This document shows positions 22,934 through 31,207 of a stretch of DNA of 38,224 bases, piece after piece (position 1 is the stretch's first letter; each line of letters opens with the position of its first letter). A model generated the notes under the pieces. It was not told the DNA's origin. It searched no databases and was given only the letters and a program-made list of their open reading frames with translations. Origin of the DNA: Bacillota bacterium (GTDB lineage: Bacteria; Bacillota; Clostridia; Acetivibrionales; DSM-1351); NCBI GenBank assembly GCA_023416275.1, contig JAEZIB010000164.1, forward strand, positions 1 through 38,224, written 5' to 3'. The translations under genes and the position numbers were made by a program.

Positions 22934-24139
22934 ATGCTTTTACAATTTAAATTTAGAAACTTTCGCTCATTTGCTGATGAGGTAGTTTTAGATCTAACCG
23001 CAACAAATATTCAAGAAAATAGCAGTAGTCTTATTGAAAAAAATGGTGTAAAAGTTCTGCCTCTAGCTGCGGTTTTTGGGGCAAATGCAAGTGGCAAGTC
23101 AAATTTATTTTTGGCATTCAAAAGTATGAGAGAAGATGTAATTGGAAAGTATGATGACAAAAATTCGACTATTATACCATATATTTTTGATGAAAGAAAT
23201 AATAATGAGCCTACTGAATATGAGGTTTGTATTAATATTGATGATAAGGAATATAGGTATGGGTTTGCTCGTAATCAGGTTAAGGTGTTTGAAGAATGGC
23301 TTTTTTGTAAAAACTTCGCTAAGAATACAAAGTCAAAGGAAAAGTTAATTTATTATAGAGACGGAAGTAAGATTACTCTTGGGCAGATAAATAAAACTGA
23401 AGCTAAGGAGTTGGAGTTTATAGGCTCTATGGTAACTGAAGAACAGCTTATAATGACAGCTATAGGTAAAAGGAAAAAGAGTACTTATACTTCGATTTTT
23501 AAAATGTTTGATCTCGGATTTTCAATTATTGATTTTTCTGATGAATTTGATGAGATTGTATTGAGAGAAGCATTTGCAGAACTTACATTTAAAAATGAAG
23601 ATTATAAGAAATATACTGAAAATTTATTAAATAAAATTGATTCTTCCATTATCGGACTTTATATAAAAGAGGAAAAAGACAAAAACCTCAATGATGTGTT
23701 TAAATGGTACTCTGTTCACAAGGATTCTAAGGGAGAAAATATGTTGTTACCCATTGAAAGTGAATCAGGAGGTACAAGGAAAATACTGTCAATAGCATTT
23801 TATACAATGGCTGCACTCCTAATTGGGAATACTGTTGTTATTGATGAATTAGATTCAAAGATGCACCCATTGGTATTGAGGTATATAATTCAGATGTTCA
23901 GTAATCCAGAAATTAATGTAGGTCGGGGACAATTAATATTTTCATCACACAATCTTGTATGCTTAGACTCCTCTGATTTGAGAAGAGACGAAATTTGGTT
24001 CGTTGAAAAGGAAAACCAAAAATCAACACTTTTTTCTTTGTATGATTTCAAAACTACTGAGGAGTCAATTAGATCGGATTTGAACTTTAGCAAGCATTAT
24101 CTAGCTGGTAGGTTTGGTGCAATACCATTTCAGGATTGA
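22934..24139 (+). CDS. AAA/OLD-type ATPase, AbiLi/RloA-like (anti-phage defence)
   Basis: The protein is an SMC/ABC-like AAA_15/AAA_21 ATPase of about 401 residues. It begins MLLQFKFRNFRSFADEVVLD, the usual start of this family. Walker A is GANASGKSN (residues 49-57), the signature-like SGGTRKILSIAF is near 279-292, Walker B is VVIDELD (Asp304-Glu305), and the H-loop is FSSHN. A frame extends to ATG 22901 (GGAGG 10 nt upstream). I prefer ATG 22934 because the homology begins there and AGAGGTG lies 6 nt before it; either is possible. It is followed after 9 bp by an RloB gene, the combination defined as AbiL (AbiLi+AbiLii) or RloAB. The ATPase is thought to sense phage and control its Toprim-like partner. 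Confidence 0.85.
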   Translation: MLLQFKFRNFRSFADEVVLDLTATNIQENSSSLIEKNGVKVLPLAAVFGANASGKSNLFLAFKSMREDVIGKYDDKNSTIIPYIFDERNNNEPTEYEVCINIDDKEYRYGFARNQVKVFEEWLFCKNFAKNTKSKEKLIYYRDGSKITLGQINKTEAKELEFIGSMVTEEQLIMTAIGKRKKSTYTSIFKMFDLGFSIIDFSDEFDEIVLREAFAELTFKNEDYKKYTENLLNKIDSSIIGLYIKEEKDKNLNDVFKWYSVHKDSKGENMLLPIESESGGTRKILSIAFYTMAALLIGNTVVIDELDSKMHPLVLRYIIQMFSNPEINVGRGQLIFSSHNLVCLDSSDLRRDEIWFVEKENQKSTLFSLYDFKTTEESIRSDLNFSKHYLAGRFGAIPFQD

Positions 24140-24148
24140 GGTGATTTA

Positions 24149-24823
24149 ATGGCAGATCAGTTTTTTAAACGGCAACAAGCAGCTAGAAAAGAGAGAACCT
24201 CAAAGGAAATGAAGGAAAGGTCTGAAACGTGGCTAATTGTATGCGAGGGAACCGAAACAGAGCCAAACTATTTTGAAAGGCTTATTGAATATGCAAATTC
24301 AAAGTCTGATAAAAAGGTAAAGTACATTATAAAAGGTACAGGGCGTAACACTGAGACCCTTGTGGAATGTATAGATGACTTTTTTAACTTAACAGATAAA
24401 TTAATTGGAAAAAGAAAAATTAAATATGGAAAAGTTTTTGCAGTATTTGACAAGGATTCCTTTAAAAAAGGGCAGTTCAATAATGCTATTTTTACTGCTG
24501 AAAGAAGGGGTTACATACCAATATGGTCAAATGAGTGTGTAGAGCTTTGGTTTCTGCTTCATTTTAATCTTTTGGAAAGTAATGTTACCAGACAAGAATA
24601 TTTTAAGAAGTTAGGCAAAATATTAAATATAAAGTATAATAAAGCAGATAATCACTTTGACCTATTGAATTCAGAAGTCAATCTGAAAAATGCATATAAA
24701 AATGCTAAAAAATTGTATAGGGATAATTTAGACAAGCCTTCTTATGCGGAGAAAGCACCTTGTACAACTGTTTTTATGTTTATAGAAGAGCTTCAAAAGT
24801 ATTTAGATATTAATTTATGTTAA
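24149..24823 (+). CDS. RloB/AbiLii-like Toprim-fold effector
   Basis: The 224-residue protein matches the RloB family. Two acidic Toprim-like motifs are visible: Glu33 in WLIVCEGTETEPNYF and Asp101-X-Asp103 in VFAVFDKDSF, which would bind metal for nucleic-acid cleavage. Middle and C-terminal RloB features are WSNECVELWFLLHF and CTTVFMFIEEL. The N-terminus is basic (FFKRQQAARKERTSKEMKER). GAGGTGA precedes the ATG and the gap from the ATPase gene is 9 bp, so the two are co-translated. In AbiL and the related PARIS systems the ATPase restrains this kind of effector until phage infection, leading to abortive infection. The mechanism for this particular pair is inference from family and layout. 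Confidence 0.85.
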   Translation: MADQFFKRQQAARKERTSKEMKERSETWLIVCEGTETEPNYFERLIEYANSKSDKKVKYIIKGTGRNTETLVECIDDFFNLTDKLIGKRKIKYGKVFAVFDKDSFKKGQFNNAIFTAERRGYIPIWSNECVELWFLLHFNLLESNVTRQEYFKKLGKILNIKYNKADNHFDLLNSEVNLKNAYKNAKKLYRDNLDKPSYAEKAPCTTVFMFIEELQKYLDINLC

Positions 24824-24905
24824 AAAAGCAGTGTTATTGGAATATGAATTGCTTTAAATAAGGAGTATTCCAAACATACTAATTGCGGTCAAAATCATTA
24901 CATAT

Positions 24906-24950
24906 AAAAAGCCTACTCAATTTGGAAAAACAAATTGAAATAGGCTTTTA
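24906..24950. terminator. Terminator after the AbiL-like operon
   Basis: AAAAGCCTA (24907-24915) plus TCAATTTG (24917-24924) pairs with CAAATTGA (24931-24938) plus TAGGCTTTT (24941-24949), with one small internal mismatch and a 6-nt loop. Confidence 0.75.
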
Positions 24951-24995
24951 GAATGTCGGTTTTAGCACTATGAACCGTGGATGGTGAATGTGGAA

Positions 24996-25125
24996 AGGCG
25001 GCAAAGCTACTTCGAACGAATTATGATAGTTCCAAGCACTTACTAATTCTAGCAATTTTTTTGGCAACAAACCATTGATAATTCTACCGCACCAATAGAT
25101 TTTTTATGTGCGAAGTTTGAATATA
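24996..25125 (+). repeat. Near full-length copy of the 137-bp dispersed repeat
   Basis: From AGTTCCAAGCACTTACTAAT (25029) to ATTGATAA (25082), about 48 of 54 bases match 34443-34496 by hand alignment. The right end has a hairpin, CGCAC (25088-25092) with GTGCG (25108-25112). The left end is decayed; GAACGAATTATGATAGTTCC corresponds to GAAC...CTAGTTCC in the complete copy. The end of the uppP gene lies 4 bp beyond. Confidence 0.65.
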
Positions 25126-25129
25126 GTTG

Positions 25130-25975
25130 TTAAAAAAATCCAGCCAACCCAGCCAATAACACGATTACAGCGAATACCATCCTATAATATACAAAAACCT
25201 TCATAGGCTTCTTTTTCAAATATGAGATAAACTTATTTATTACGGCTAAAGCTACTATAAAAGAAACAACAAAACCAACAATAAGCGATGTTATTTCCAG
25301 TGGAGTGAGAGTAGCAAAACCGCCTATTTTAACTATCTTCAGGAAGCTCATGCCCACCATTACCGGTATTGCCAAAAAGAAGGAGAATTCCGCTGCCACA
25401 ACAGTTGAAAGACCTGATACCCAACCTCCGATAATAGTTGAGGCTGAGCGAGACATGCCAGGAATTATTGCCAAACATTGAAATGCACCAACAATCAATG
25501 CTTGTTTAGGTGTAACGCTTAATTCCTGCTTTACAAGATTGTTGTTTCTGAATTTATTTTCTGCGTATAGCATCCATATAGCACCTAAAAATAGAGTAAT
25601 TGCAACTGGTAAAGGTTTGAATAAGTATTTTTCTGCCATATCATCCAGTAATACTCCAAAAACTCCGCCAGGAATACAGGCAATAAAAATCATAAACCAA
25701 AATTTAAAACCAGATTTTGCATAACCAACCTTTTGGGGAAAGAAATTTATAAGTGTATCTTTAATCTTACTCCAATATAGAATAATAACAGCCAATATAG
25801 CACCGAGCTGAATAACATAAGTATACATTTCAACATAGTTTGAACTTATACTTTCAAAACCTAATAGATTCTCAAAAATTACTAGATGTCCAGTTGAAGA
25901 TACCGGTAAAAATTCAGTAACACCTTCCACAATCCCCAGAATAATTGATTTTAATATAAACAATAAACTATCCAT
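25130..25975 (-). CDS. uppP: Undecaprenyl-diphosphatase (UppP/BacA)
   Basis: This membrane enzyme dephosphorylates undecaprenyl pyrophosphate to recycle the lipid carrier for peptidoglycan; overexpression of the family gives bacitracin resistance. The 281-residue protein has about eight membrane helices and both signature motifs: GIVEGVTEFLPVSSTGH near the N-terminus (catalytic Glu and Ser/His) and PGMSRSASTIIGG in the middle. The C-terminus (MVFAVIVLLAGLAGFF) is intact. ATG 25975 follows GTGGAGG; the longer frame to 25987 includes that site. It is preceded by the TTTTGTGCC-type leader hairpin (copy 3). It stands alone on the minus strand. Confidence 0.95.
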   Translation of the reverse strand: MDSLLFILKSIILGIVEGVTEFLPVSSTGHLVIFENLLGFESISSNYVEMYTYVIQLGAILAVIILYWSKIKDTLINFFPQKVGYAKSGFKFWFMIFIACIPGGVFGVLLDDMAEKYLFKPLPVAITLFLGAIWMLYAENKFRNNNLVKQELSVTPKQALIVGAFQCLAIIPGMSRSASTIIGGWVSGLSTVVAAEFSFFLAIPVMVGMSFLKIVKIGGFATLTPLEITSLIVGFVVSFIVALAVINKFISYLKKKPMKVFVYYRMVFAVIVLLAGLAGFF

Positions 25976-25980
25976 GCTAA

Positions 25981-26010
25981 CCTCCACGCCGGATTACGGC
26001 ACAAAAATTT
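25981..26010 (-). promoter_or_regulatory. TTTTGTGCC leader hairpin abutting the Shine-Dalgarno (copy 3)
   Basis: On the minus strand the leader reads AAATTTTTGTGCCG, TAAT, CCGGC then GTGGAGG and, 5 nt later, the uppP ATG. GCCG pairs with CGGC. The layout matches 2992-3016, 10122-10146 and 34801-34830. Confidence 0.5.
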
Positions 26011-26144
26011 GATAAAGAGCTTCGTGGAGGTACGCGTCTTTTGACTACTACTTCCACATACTATTAAGCTAATCACCTTTTTTAATATTCTAAAATAAGC
26101 ATATTTCTTATAATACCATATATTACAATGATATTAAAAAAATT

Positions 26145-26172
26145 TTGACAGCGCAGCTATTGCGGATATATC
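26145..26172 (+). promoter_or_regulatory. Candidate promoter of trmB with a long leader
   Basis: A consensus TTGACA (26145-26150) is followed 16 bp later by TATATC (26167-26172). Transcription would start near 26180, about 250 nt before the trmB start, and would cross the structured element at 26326-26391. Confidence 0.5.
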
Positions 26173-26325
26173 CAAACTATTTTTACGTGTATAACCTGAG
26201 ATTGTCTGAGTTATGGAAATATATATTGCTGCGTATAGATATGTTTCTAAGAAAAAATGTATAAAAATATGTTTAAATTTATAGTAGACACAAGTGCAGC
26301 ACTACCTGTAAAATTAGATGTGACT

Positions 26326-26395
26326 AGCTCGAAAACCAACTTTGTACAAACATGGTGCATTTCGAGCTGCAAAAACTCCACAGGGGTTTTTAATA
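26326..26395 (+). repeat. Structured intergenic element, copy B, in the trmB leader
   Basis: P2 is AGCTCGAAA (26326-26334) with TTTCGAGCT (26360-26368). P3 is AAAAACTCC (26371-26379) with GGGGTTTTT (26383-26391), terminator-like. The P2 loop shares TGTACAAACATGGTGCA with copy A (TGTACGAACAAGGTGCA), and the overall spacing is the same within 1 nt. In P3 an A-T pair of copy A is replaced by C-G and a C-G by U-G, so pairing is kept while sequence changes. The outer P1 stem of copy A is not evident here. Confidence 0.6.
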
Positions 26396-26430
26396 TAATA
26401 TTAAAAATTATAAACATAGGATGTGTAAAT

Positions 26431-27093
26431 GTGAGACTTAGAAGAAAACCATGGGCCAGACCTGAATTGGCAGCTTGCCAGTTCTTTATTGCTGACCCGC
26501 CTAAATACAAGGGAAGATGGCAGCAGCTTTTTGATAATGATAATCCAATTCATTTAGAGCTTGGATGCGGAAAAGGTGTATTTATTTCACAGATGGGTGC
26601 AGCTAATCAGCAGATAAATTACATTGCAATAGATATAAAAAGTGAAGTTTTAGCTCTTGCAAGGCGCAAGATAGTACAGAAATATGGTGAGGCAGGTCAT
26701 GCTTCAGTAAACAATATAAAACTTATGTCACAAAATATTGAACTGATTGATAATATGCTTGACAGCACTGATGTTATAGAACGAATATACATTAATTTTT
26801 GCAATCCATGGCCTAAAAGGGGATGTAACAAGAAAAGGCTTACCCATGGCAAGCAGCTTATAAAATATAAAATCTTCCTCAAGGATGGTGGAGAGATTTG
26901 GTTTAAAACTGATAATGATGAGCTCTTTCAACATTCAATAAAATATTTTGAAGAAAATGAGTTTATAATAAAGTATATAACTGAGGATTTACATGCAAGC
27001 GGGTTTGAGGGAAGTATTCCCACAGAGCATGAAATGATGTTTTCTGAGCAGGGAATACAAATTAAATTCCTTATAGCGGTGTTAAATAAATAA
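26431..27093 (+). CDS. trmB: tRNA (guanine-N7-)-methyltransferase
   Basis: TrmB makes 7-methylguanosine at tRNA position 46 using S-adenosylmethionine. The 220-residue protein starts MRLRRKPWARPELAACQFFI, the normal N-terminus of the family, so the start is GTG 26431 although the frame is open back to 26257. The SAM-binding motif is HLELGCGKGVFISQM; the tRNA/catalytic part is INFCNPWPKRGCNKKRL and DGGEIWFKTDND. The ribosome binding site is weak (ATAGGATG). The long leader contains a likely promoter and the structured element with a terminator-like stem, so expression may be conditional. Confidence 0.92.
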   Translation: MRLRRKPWARPELAACQFFIADPPKYKGRWQQLFDNDNPIHLELGCGKGVFISQMGAANQQINYIAIDIKSEVLALARRKIVQKYGEAGHASVNNIKLMSQNIELIDNMLDSTDVIERIYINFCNPWPKRGCNKKRLTHGKQLIKYKIFLKDGGEIWFKTDNDELFQHSIKYFEENEFIIKYITEDLHASGFEGSIPTEHEMMFSEQGIQIKFLIAVLNK

Positions 27094-27152
27094 AAGCCCC
27101 TTGCCTCAGCAATGCAAAGAAAAAATAATCTTAACTACAAAGGAAGATGCAT

Positions 27153-27878
27153 ATGGGATTTTATGAGCAGATATCACAGTATTATGACTATATATTTCCA
27201 ACAGGAGATGAGCAGGTTAGATTTATAAAAGAGGTTGCCGGAAGACCGCCTAAAACTATTTTGGATATTGCTTGTGGAACAGGAGGATATTCTCTTGAAT
27301 TGGCAAAGCAGGGCTATGAGCTAACAGCAGCAGATTTAGACGATGAGATGGTACGACAGCTTGGGCTTAAAGCAGAGACAGCTGGAATACCCATTAAGTC
27401 AATACAGGCAAATATGTTGGATTTAGACAGTAAAATATCTGATAAATTTGATCTGGTTTTTTGTATTGGCAATTCTATTGTACATCTGCAAAATTTGGAA
27501 CAAATAAAAAGCTTCATATGCAACACAAAAAATTTATTAAATAATGATGGGAGTCTCATTCTTCAAATAATTAACTTTGATAGGGTTCTATTAAAGGATA
27601 TAAAAGTCTTGCCCACAATTACTGATGAAAGTATTGGACTGACCTTTGAGAGAAACTATAGCTATAATAAGCAGCAGCATACAATATATTTTAAGACAAA
27701 TTTAACAGTTGATAAAAAATCCTTTGAGAATGAAATACCTCTGTATCCATTGCTAGAGGAAGAATTGCTGCAAGCAGTAACTGATGCTGGATTTAAAAAG
27801 GTCAAACTTTTTGGAGATTTTGCAGGCAATCCTTTTGATAAATATAATTCATTTATGCTAGTTTTGTGGGCTAGATAA
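27153..27878 (+). CDS. Class I SAM-dependent methyltransferase
   Basis: The 241-residue protein has a standard Rossmann methyltransferase fold: motif I ILDIACGTGGYSLELAKQGY (about residues 37-56), the acidic end of strand 2 TAADLDDEMV, motif II DLVFCIGNSIVHL and LLNNDGSLILQI. The C-terminal third (FENEIPLYPLLEEELLQAV, FGDFAGNPFDKYNSFMLVLW) resembles the SAM methyltransferases of the YcgJ/bioC-like superfamily that act on small molecules. The substrate cannot be named. ATG 27153 is used because AAGGAAG would touch the ATG at 27147. It lies 59 bp after trmB and may be co-transcribed. Confidence 0.85.
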   Translation: MGFYEQISQYYDYIFPTGDEQVRFIKEVAGRPPKTILDIACGTGGYSLELAKQGYELTAADLDDEMVRQLGLKAETAGIPIKSIQANMLDLDSKISDKFDLVFCIGNSIVHLQNLEQIKSFICNTKNLLNNDGSLILQIINFDRVLLKDIKVLPTITDESIGLTFERNYSYNKQQHTIYFKTNLTVDKKSFENEIPLYPLLEEELLQAVTDAGFKKVKLFGDFAGNPFDKYNSFMLVLWAR

Positions 27879-27892
27879 TATTTGTTACTCAC

Positions 27893-28034
27893 AACAAGCC
27901 ATTAGTAAACTTGAGCATTGCTCGACTTTTCATTAGAAAGTTGGATTAGAAATAGTTGCATGAATTAGCTGAGTGAAAAGAGCTTGCTGAATGAATACAA
28001 GGATTTTAGTTATGTGCGAAAGTTGACTTATAAA
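27893..28034 (-). repeat. Composite copy of the 137-bp dispersed repeat
   Basis: 27893-27918 (CAACAAGCCATTAGTAAACT) matches the repeat core in the plus orientation. From about 27930 the sequence switches to the minus orientation: GAAATAGTTGCATGAATTAG matches the reverse complement of 34458-34478, and the end ATGTGCGAAAGTTGACTTAT matches the outer terminus. This looks like one copy inserted in, or recombined with, another. Confidence 0.5.
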
Positions 28035-28060
28035 TTAATAATGAAAGGAATACTATTGAT

Positions 28061-28780
28061 ATGAGTAGAATAGGTCAGGAAATAAACAAATTAAGGATAC
28101 AAAAAGGCATGTCCCCAAAACAGCTTGCAAAGAAATTAGGCGTTTCTGAGGGGTTTGTTCTTGATATAGAAACAGGTAAGAAAATTGTTAGTGATGATAT
28201 GATAGGTAGATTTTCAAAGGCATTAGATTTTGAACTTGGTCCAATTGGACTATTTGCATCAGATGATATTGCCCAGCCAAAGAGCGAGGATACAGGGAGA
28301 GGCTTGAATACAACTGGTATAAAGCCAAAAGCCACTGTAAATACTATTCAAAAAGTCGCTTCACAACAACCTATACAAGAAGTATGGGATGATGCTTTCG
28401 GCAATATTCTTAAAACTGTTCCTATATATGATTATAAAATGGATAGAATTGTAGACAAAAAGCTGTTACCAATCGAGAAAAATAAGGTTGAGGGCTTTGC
28501 AAAGGAAAAGGTTTTCTATCTGAACATAGAAGATAGTGATATGTCGGGTTTTAGAATTTATAAGGGAGATAGAGCTTTTTCAGTCTTGGTAAGTGAAATA
28601 GACAAAGACGGTATTTATTTTGTTGAGTACAATGGGTTAAGAGCTGTAAGGCAGGTCAAAAGGCTTCAAGCTGATAAACTCCTTCTTGTCTACAATAAGG
28701 GAAATCTAATAACTGAAACGATAGGTACAAAGGAAATAAAGGTATTAGCTAAATTGATAAAACTTGAGATTGAACTTTAG
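28061..28780 (+). CDS. XRE-type regulator with S24/LexA-like C-terminal domain
   Basis: Residues 1-65 are a Cro/XRE helix-turn-helix (IGQEINKLRIQKGMSPKQLA, LGVSEGFVLDIETGKK). A variable linker covers about 66-120. Residues about 125-239 resemble the S24 peptidase fold of LexA/CI-type repressors: IEDSDMSGFRIYKGDRAFSV parallels the GDSM...GD motif, and GIYFVEYNGLRAVRQVKRL parallels the strand that carries the catalytic lysine. The Ser is displaced by an extra Asp and an Arg stands where Lys is expected, so self-cleavage is doubtful and the domain may only dimerise or sense. AAAGGA precedes the ATG. It lies 60 bp before corA. It is probably cytoplasmic; targets are unknown. Confidence 0.8.
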   Translation: MSRIGQEINKLRIQKGMSPKQLAKKLGVSEGFVLDIETGKKIVSDDMIGRFSKALDFELGPIGLFASDDIAQPKSEDTGRGLNTTGIKPKATVNTIQKVASQQPIQEVWDDAFGNILKTVPIYDYKMDRIVDKKLLPIEKNKVEGFAKEKVFYLNIEDSDMSGFRIYKGDRAFSVLVSEIDKDGIYFVEYNGLRAVRQVKRLQADKLLLVYNKGNLITETIGTKEIKVLAKLIKLEIEL

Positions 28781-28840
28781 CTATTACACAAGTGGTTTTT
28801 GCCCGTGTGTGAGAGCTATGAAGAAGGGGGCATGGAGCTT

Positions 28841-29905
28841 ATGCAGAAGATAGTTAAATCTCGTTCTAAAAATAGAGGCTTACCTCCTGGAAGCTTGGTT
28901 CATATTGGTGATAAAAAAAGAGATACTACATTGATATCTCTAATTGAATACAATGAGGAAATTTTTGAACAAAGAGAACTAAAGCTTGAGGATTTATCTG
29001 AATTGGATTATAATAGGGAAACTATTAAATGGATAAATGTTGAGGGACTACATCAGATTGATATTCTTGCTAAAATTGGTGAAGTATTTGACATACACCC
29101 TCTTGCTATGGAAGATATTCTAAATACCGATCACAGACCTAAAATAGAATACTATGACAAGTACATGTATGTTTCAGCTAAAATGCTATTTTATAATTCT
29201 AAGGATAATGAATTTAATATTGAACAGATAAGCTTTATATTGGGAAGCAATTACATTATTTCCTTTTCTGAAAGAGATATTGATGTGTTTGAGCCTGTTA
29301 TAAAAAGATTGCAGCAGGGCTTGATTCGTGAGAGAAAGCTATGTGCAGATTATTTAATATACTGTTTATTGGACATAATTGTTGATGATTATTTTAATGT
29401 ATTAGAGAATATTAGTGAGACAATTGAAGCGGCAGAGGACGAAATGGTTAATCATATAACTGATAAAACTCTAAGGACTATCAATAAGCTAAAGAGGCAG
29501 GTGCTATTTTTACACAAAGGTGTATGGCCTTTGAGGGATGTACTGTCTTCTCTCGGAAGAGGAGAAAGCCATTTGATAAAGGAAGCTACAGAAATATATA
29601 TCAGAGATTTATATGAACATGTAGTACAGGTTATGGATACTACTGAAACACTTAGGGATATACTGTCTGGAATGATGGATGTATATCTTTCTAGCACAAG
29701 CAACAGGATGAATGAAATAATGAAGGTACTGACCATAATTTCAACTGTATTTATGCCGCTTTCTTTTATTGTAGGAGTATATGGAATGAACATTGAAAAC
29801 ATGCCTGAGTTAAGGTGGCAGTGGATGTATCCGGCTTTGTGGCTGGTTATGCTGTCTATATCAGGGGCTATGCTGTATTATTTTAAGAAAAAAAAGTGGT
29901 GGTAA
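28841..29905 (+). CDS. corA: CorA-family magnesium/cobalt transporter
   Basis: CorA forms a pentameric membrane channel for Mg2+ (or Co2+/Ni2+). The 354-residue protein has a large cytoplasmic domain (WINVEGLHQIDILAKIGEVF, then AMEDILNTDHRPKIEYYD), a long stalk helix, and two C-terminal membrane helices separated by the hallmark YGMN motif (GVYGMNIENMPEL). It ends with a basic tail (YYFKKKKWW). ATG 28841 is preferred because the AAGGGGG at 28823-28829 is about 11 nt upstream, while ATG 28832 is only 2 nt from it; a further upstream frame reaches 28799. It may share transcripts with the regulator gene just before it. Confidence 0.93.
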   Translation: MQKIVKSRSKNRGLPPGSLVHIGDKKRDTTLISLIEYNEEIFEQRELKLEDLSELDYNRETIKWINVEGLHQIDILAKIGEVFDIHPLAMEDILNTDHRPKIEYYDKYMYVSAKMLFYNSKDNEFNIEQISFILGSNYIISFSERDIDVFEPVIKRLQQGLIRERKLCADYLIYCLLDIIVDDYFNVLENISETIEAAEDEMVNHITDKTLRTINKLKRQVLFLHKGVWPLRDVLSSLGRGESHLIKEATEIYIRDLYEHVVQVMDTTETLRDILSGMMDVYLSSTSNRMNEIMKVLTIISTVFMPLSFIVGVYGMNIENMPELRWQWMYPALWLVMLSISGAMLYYFKKKKWW

Positions 29906-29942
29906 AATCTTTATAGTTACCGAATGCTTATTCCAAAGTATT

Positions 29943-29962
29943 AAGACGCAAGAGTCTTTTGA
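29943..29962. terminator. Short hairpin between corA and the ger operon
   Basis: AAGAC (29943-29947) pairs with GTCTT (29954-29958), followed by TTGAC. It is small and lies between convergent genes, so it could act weakly on both. Confidence 0.35.
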
Positions 29963-29972
29963 CATAGCATTA

Positions 29973-31109
29973 TTATTCTAATTCACTCTGTGGAGTATCA
30001 CTGGTTTTAATATTTGTTTTTTGCTTTTTACTTTGTATTTTTATTTTGATTTTAGCAGTAATTAAAGTAATAATAGGAATTACTAATTGAAAAGGAATGG
30101 CATAATAGGAGTAGTATTTACCAGCCCAATTAAACATGTCCATTGCACTGCTATAGACAATAGTGGACAAACACATCATAGTAAAGCCTAAGGGTGCAAC
30201 AAGATACCTGTAATTATCAATACCAAGAATTTTTGACACTCCGATAGATGTGGCTAACAGACAGGCACTGATTCTAACAAAGGCTCCAAAAATAAATACT
30301 ACTGTCACCACTATTTCTATTCTTTCAACAAAAAAGCCGACATCTATTACTTCAACTGCCAGTATTGCAGGAAACAAAATATCATTAATAGTGTTGGGAC
30401 CCAAGACAATTATATTTCTCAACAAAACTGCCATAAGCAAAAGGCTTCCAACAAGTATACTGATTAAAAACACCTTAAAGGTTTTTTTATTATCCTGTAA
30501 GTTGTTAAAAAGCATTGTAAAAATTATTAACTCTAAAAATGGGAAAAACAAAAAAGCAAAGGAGGTTGATAGAACAGGGCCCATTCCGTCATACATTATT
30601 GGTTTTAGATTGCTGTAGTCGGCGTTGGTCAAGGATAGTGAAATAACAATTGCCAGTATAAAAATTATTAGTGGGGCTGTAAAGGAGGCCCAGCGACCCA
30701 AAACTTCAATTCCTGCTTTTGCCATCCATATACACAATAAGCCAACAAAAAATACCGTTACTATCTGAGGAGTTTCCGGAAATGAAGCAATATTGATGTA
30801 TTCTGAATAATTACGAATTATTAATGAGCCCAAATGGAGTGCGTACCAAGCAAATAACAGGGAAATTATTCTACCTATAATATTTCCATATACTTCAATA
30901 AATACATCAAATAAATTCTTTCCAGGATAAGTTGTCAGCAGCTTTGAGTAGATATACAGCATTGGAATTGACACTGCTAATGTCAATATAATTGAGATCC
31001 ATACGTCTTGCTTTGCTGTAATATTTGTTCCTACTATAACAAAACTGCCGATAAAAAACATTACAATAATATAAATACCCTGTCGGTTAGGAATTATCTC
31101 TTTATTCAT
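29973..31109 (-). CDS. gerAB: Spore germinant receptor subunit B (GerAB family)
   Basis: GerAB proteins are APC-superfamily membrane proteins that bind the germinant in the spore inner membrane. The 378-residue protein has about ten membrane helices and starts MNKEIIPNRQGIYIIVMFFI; IPNRQG-type N-termini (I-S/N-x-x-Q) are characteristic of the family. AFLFFPFLELIIFTMLFNNL and a Lys-rich C-terminus are also typical. AGAGG lies about 7 nt before the ATG. It is the last gene of the minus-strand operon gerAA-gerAC-small protein-gerAB. Such operons are normally transcribed by sigma-G in the forespore; I could not confirm a sigma-G promoter by eye. Confidence 0.9.
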   Translation of the reverse strand: MNKEIIPNRQGIYIIVMFFIGSFVIVGTNITAKQDVWISIILTLAVSIPMLYIYSKLLTTYPGKNLFDVFIEVYGNIIGRIISLLFAWYALHLGSLIIRNYSEYINIASFPETPQIVTVFFVGLLCIWMAKAGIEVLGRWASFTAPLIIFILAIVISLSLTNADYSNLKPIMYDGMGPVLSTSFAFLFFPFLELIIFTMLFNNLQDNKKTFKVFLISILVGSLLLMAVLLRNIIVLGPNTINDILFPAILAVEVIDVGFFVERIEIVVTVVFIFGAFVRISACLLATSIGVSKILGIDNYRYLVAPLGFTMMCLSTIVYSSAMDMFNWAGKYYSYYAIPFQLVIPIITLITAKIKIKIQSKKQKTNIKTSDTPQSELE

Positions 31110-31207
31110 ATTAATATCCTCTACTTATCACTTGTATTATTTAGCAAAACAAAATGATATGGGACTTGTCACCACCTTATGTCGAATTTTCTTTTTATTA
31201 ATGGCCC

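Noticed and set aside
26257..26430. 58-residue N-terminal extension of trmB
   Set aside because: The extension translates through the structured repeat, whereas the GTG at 26431 gives the normal family N-terminus.
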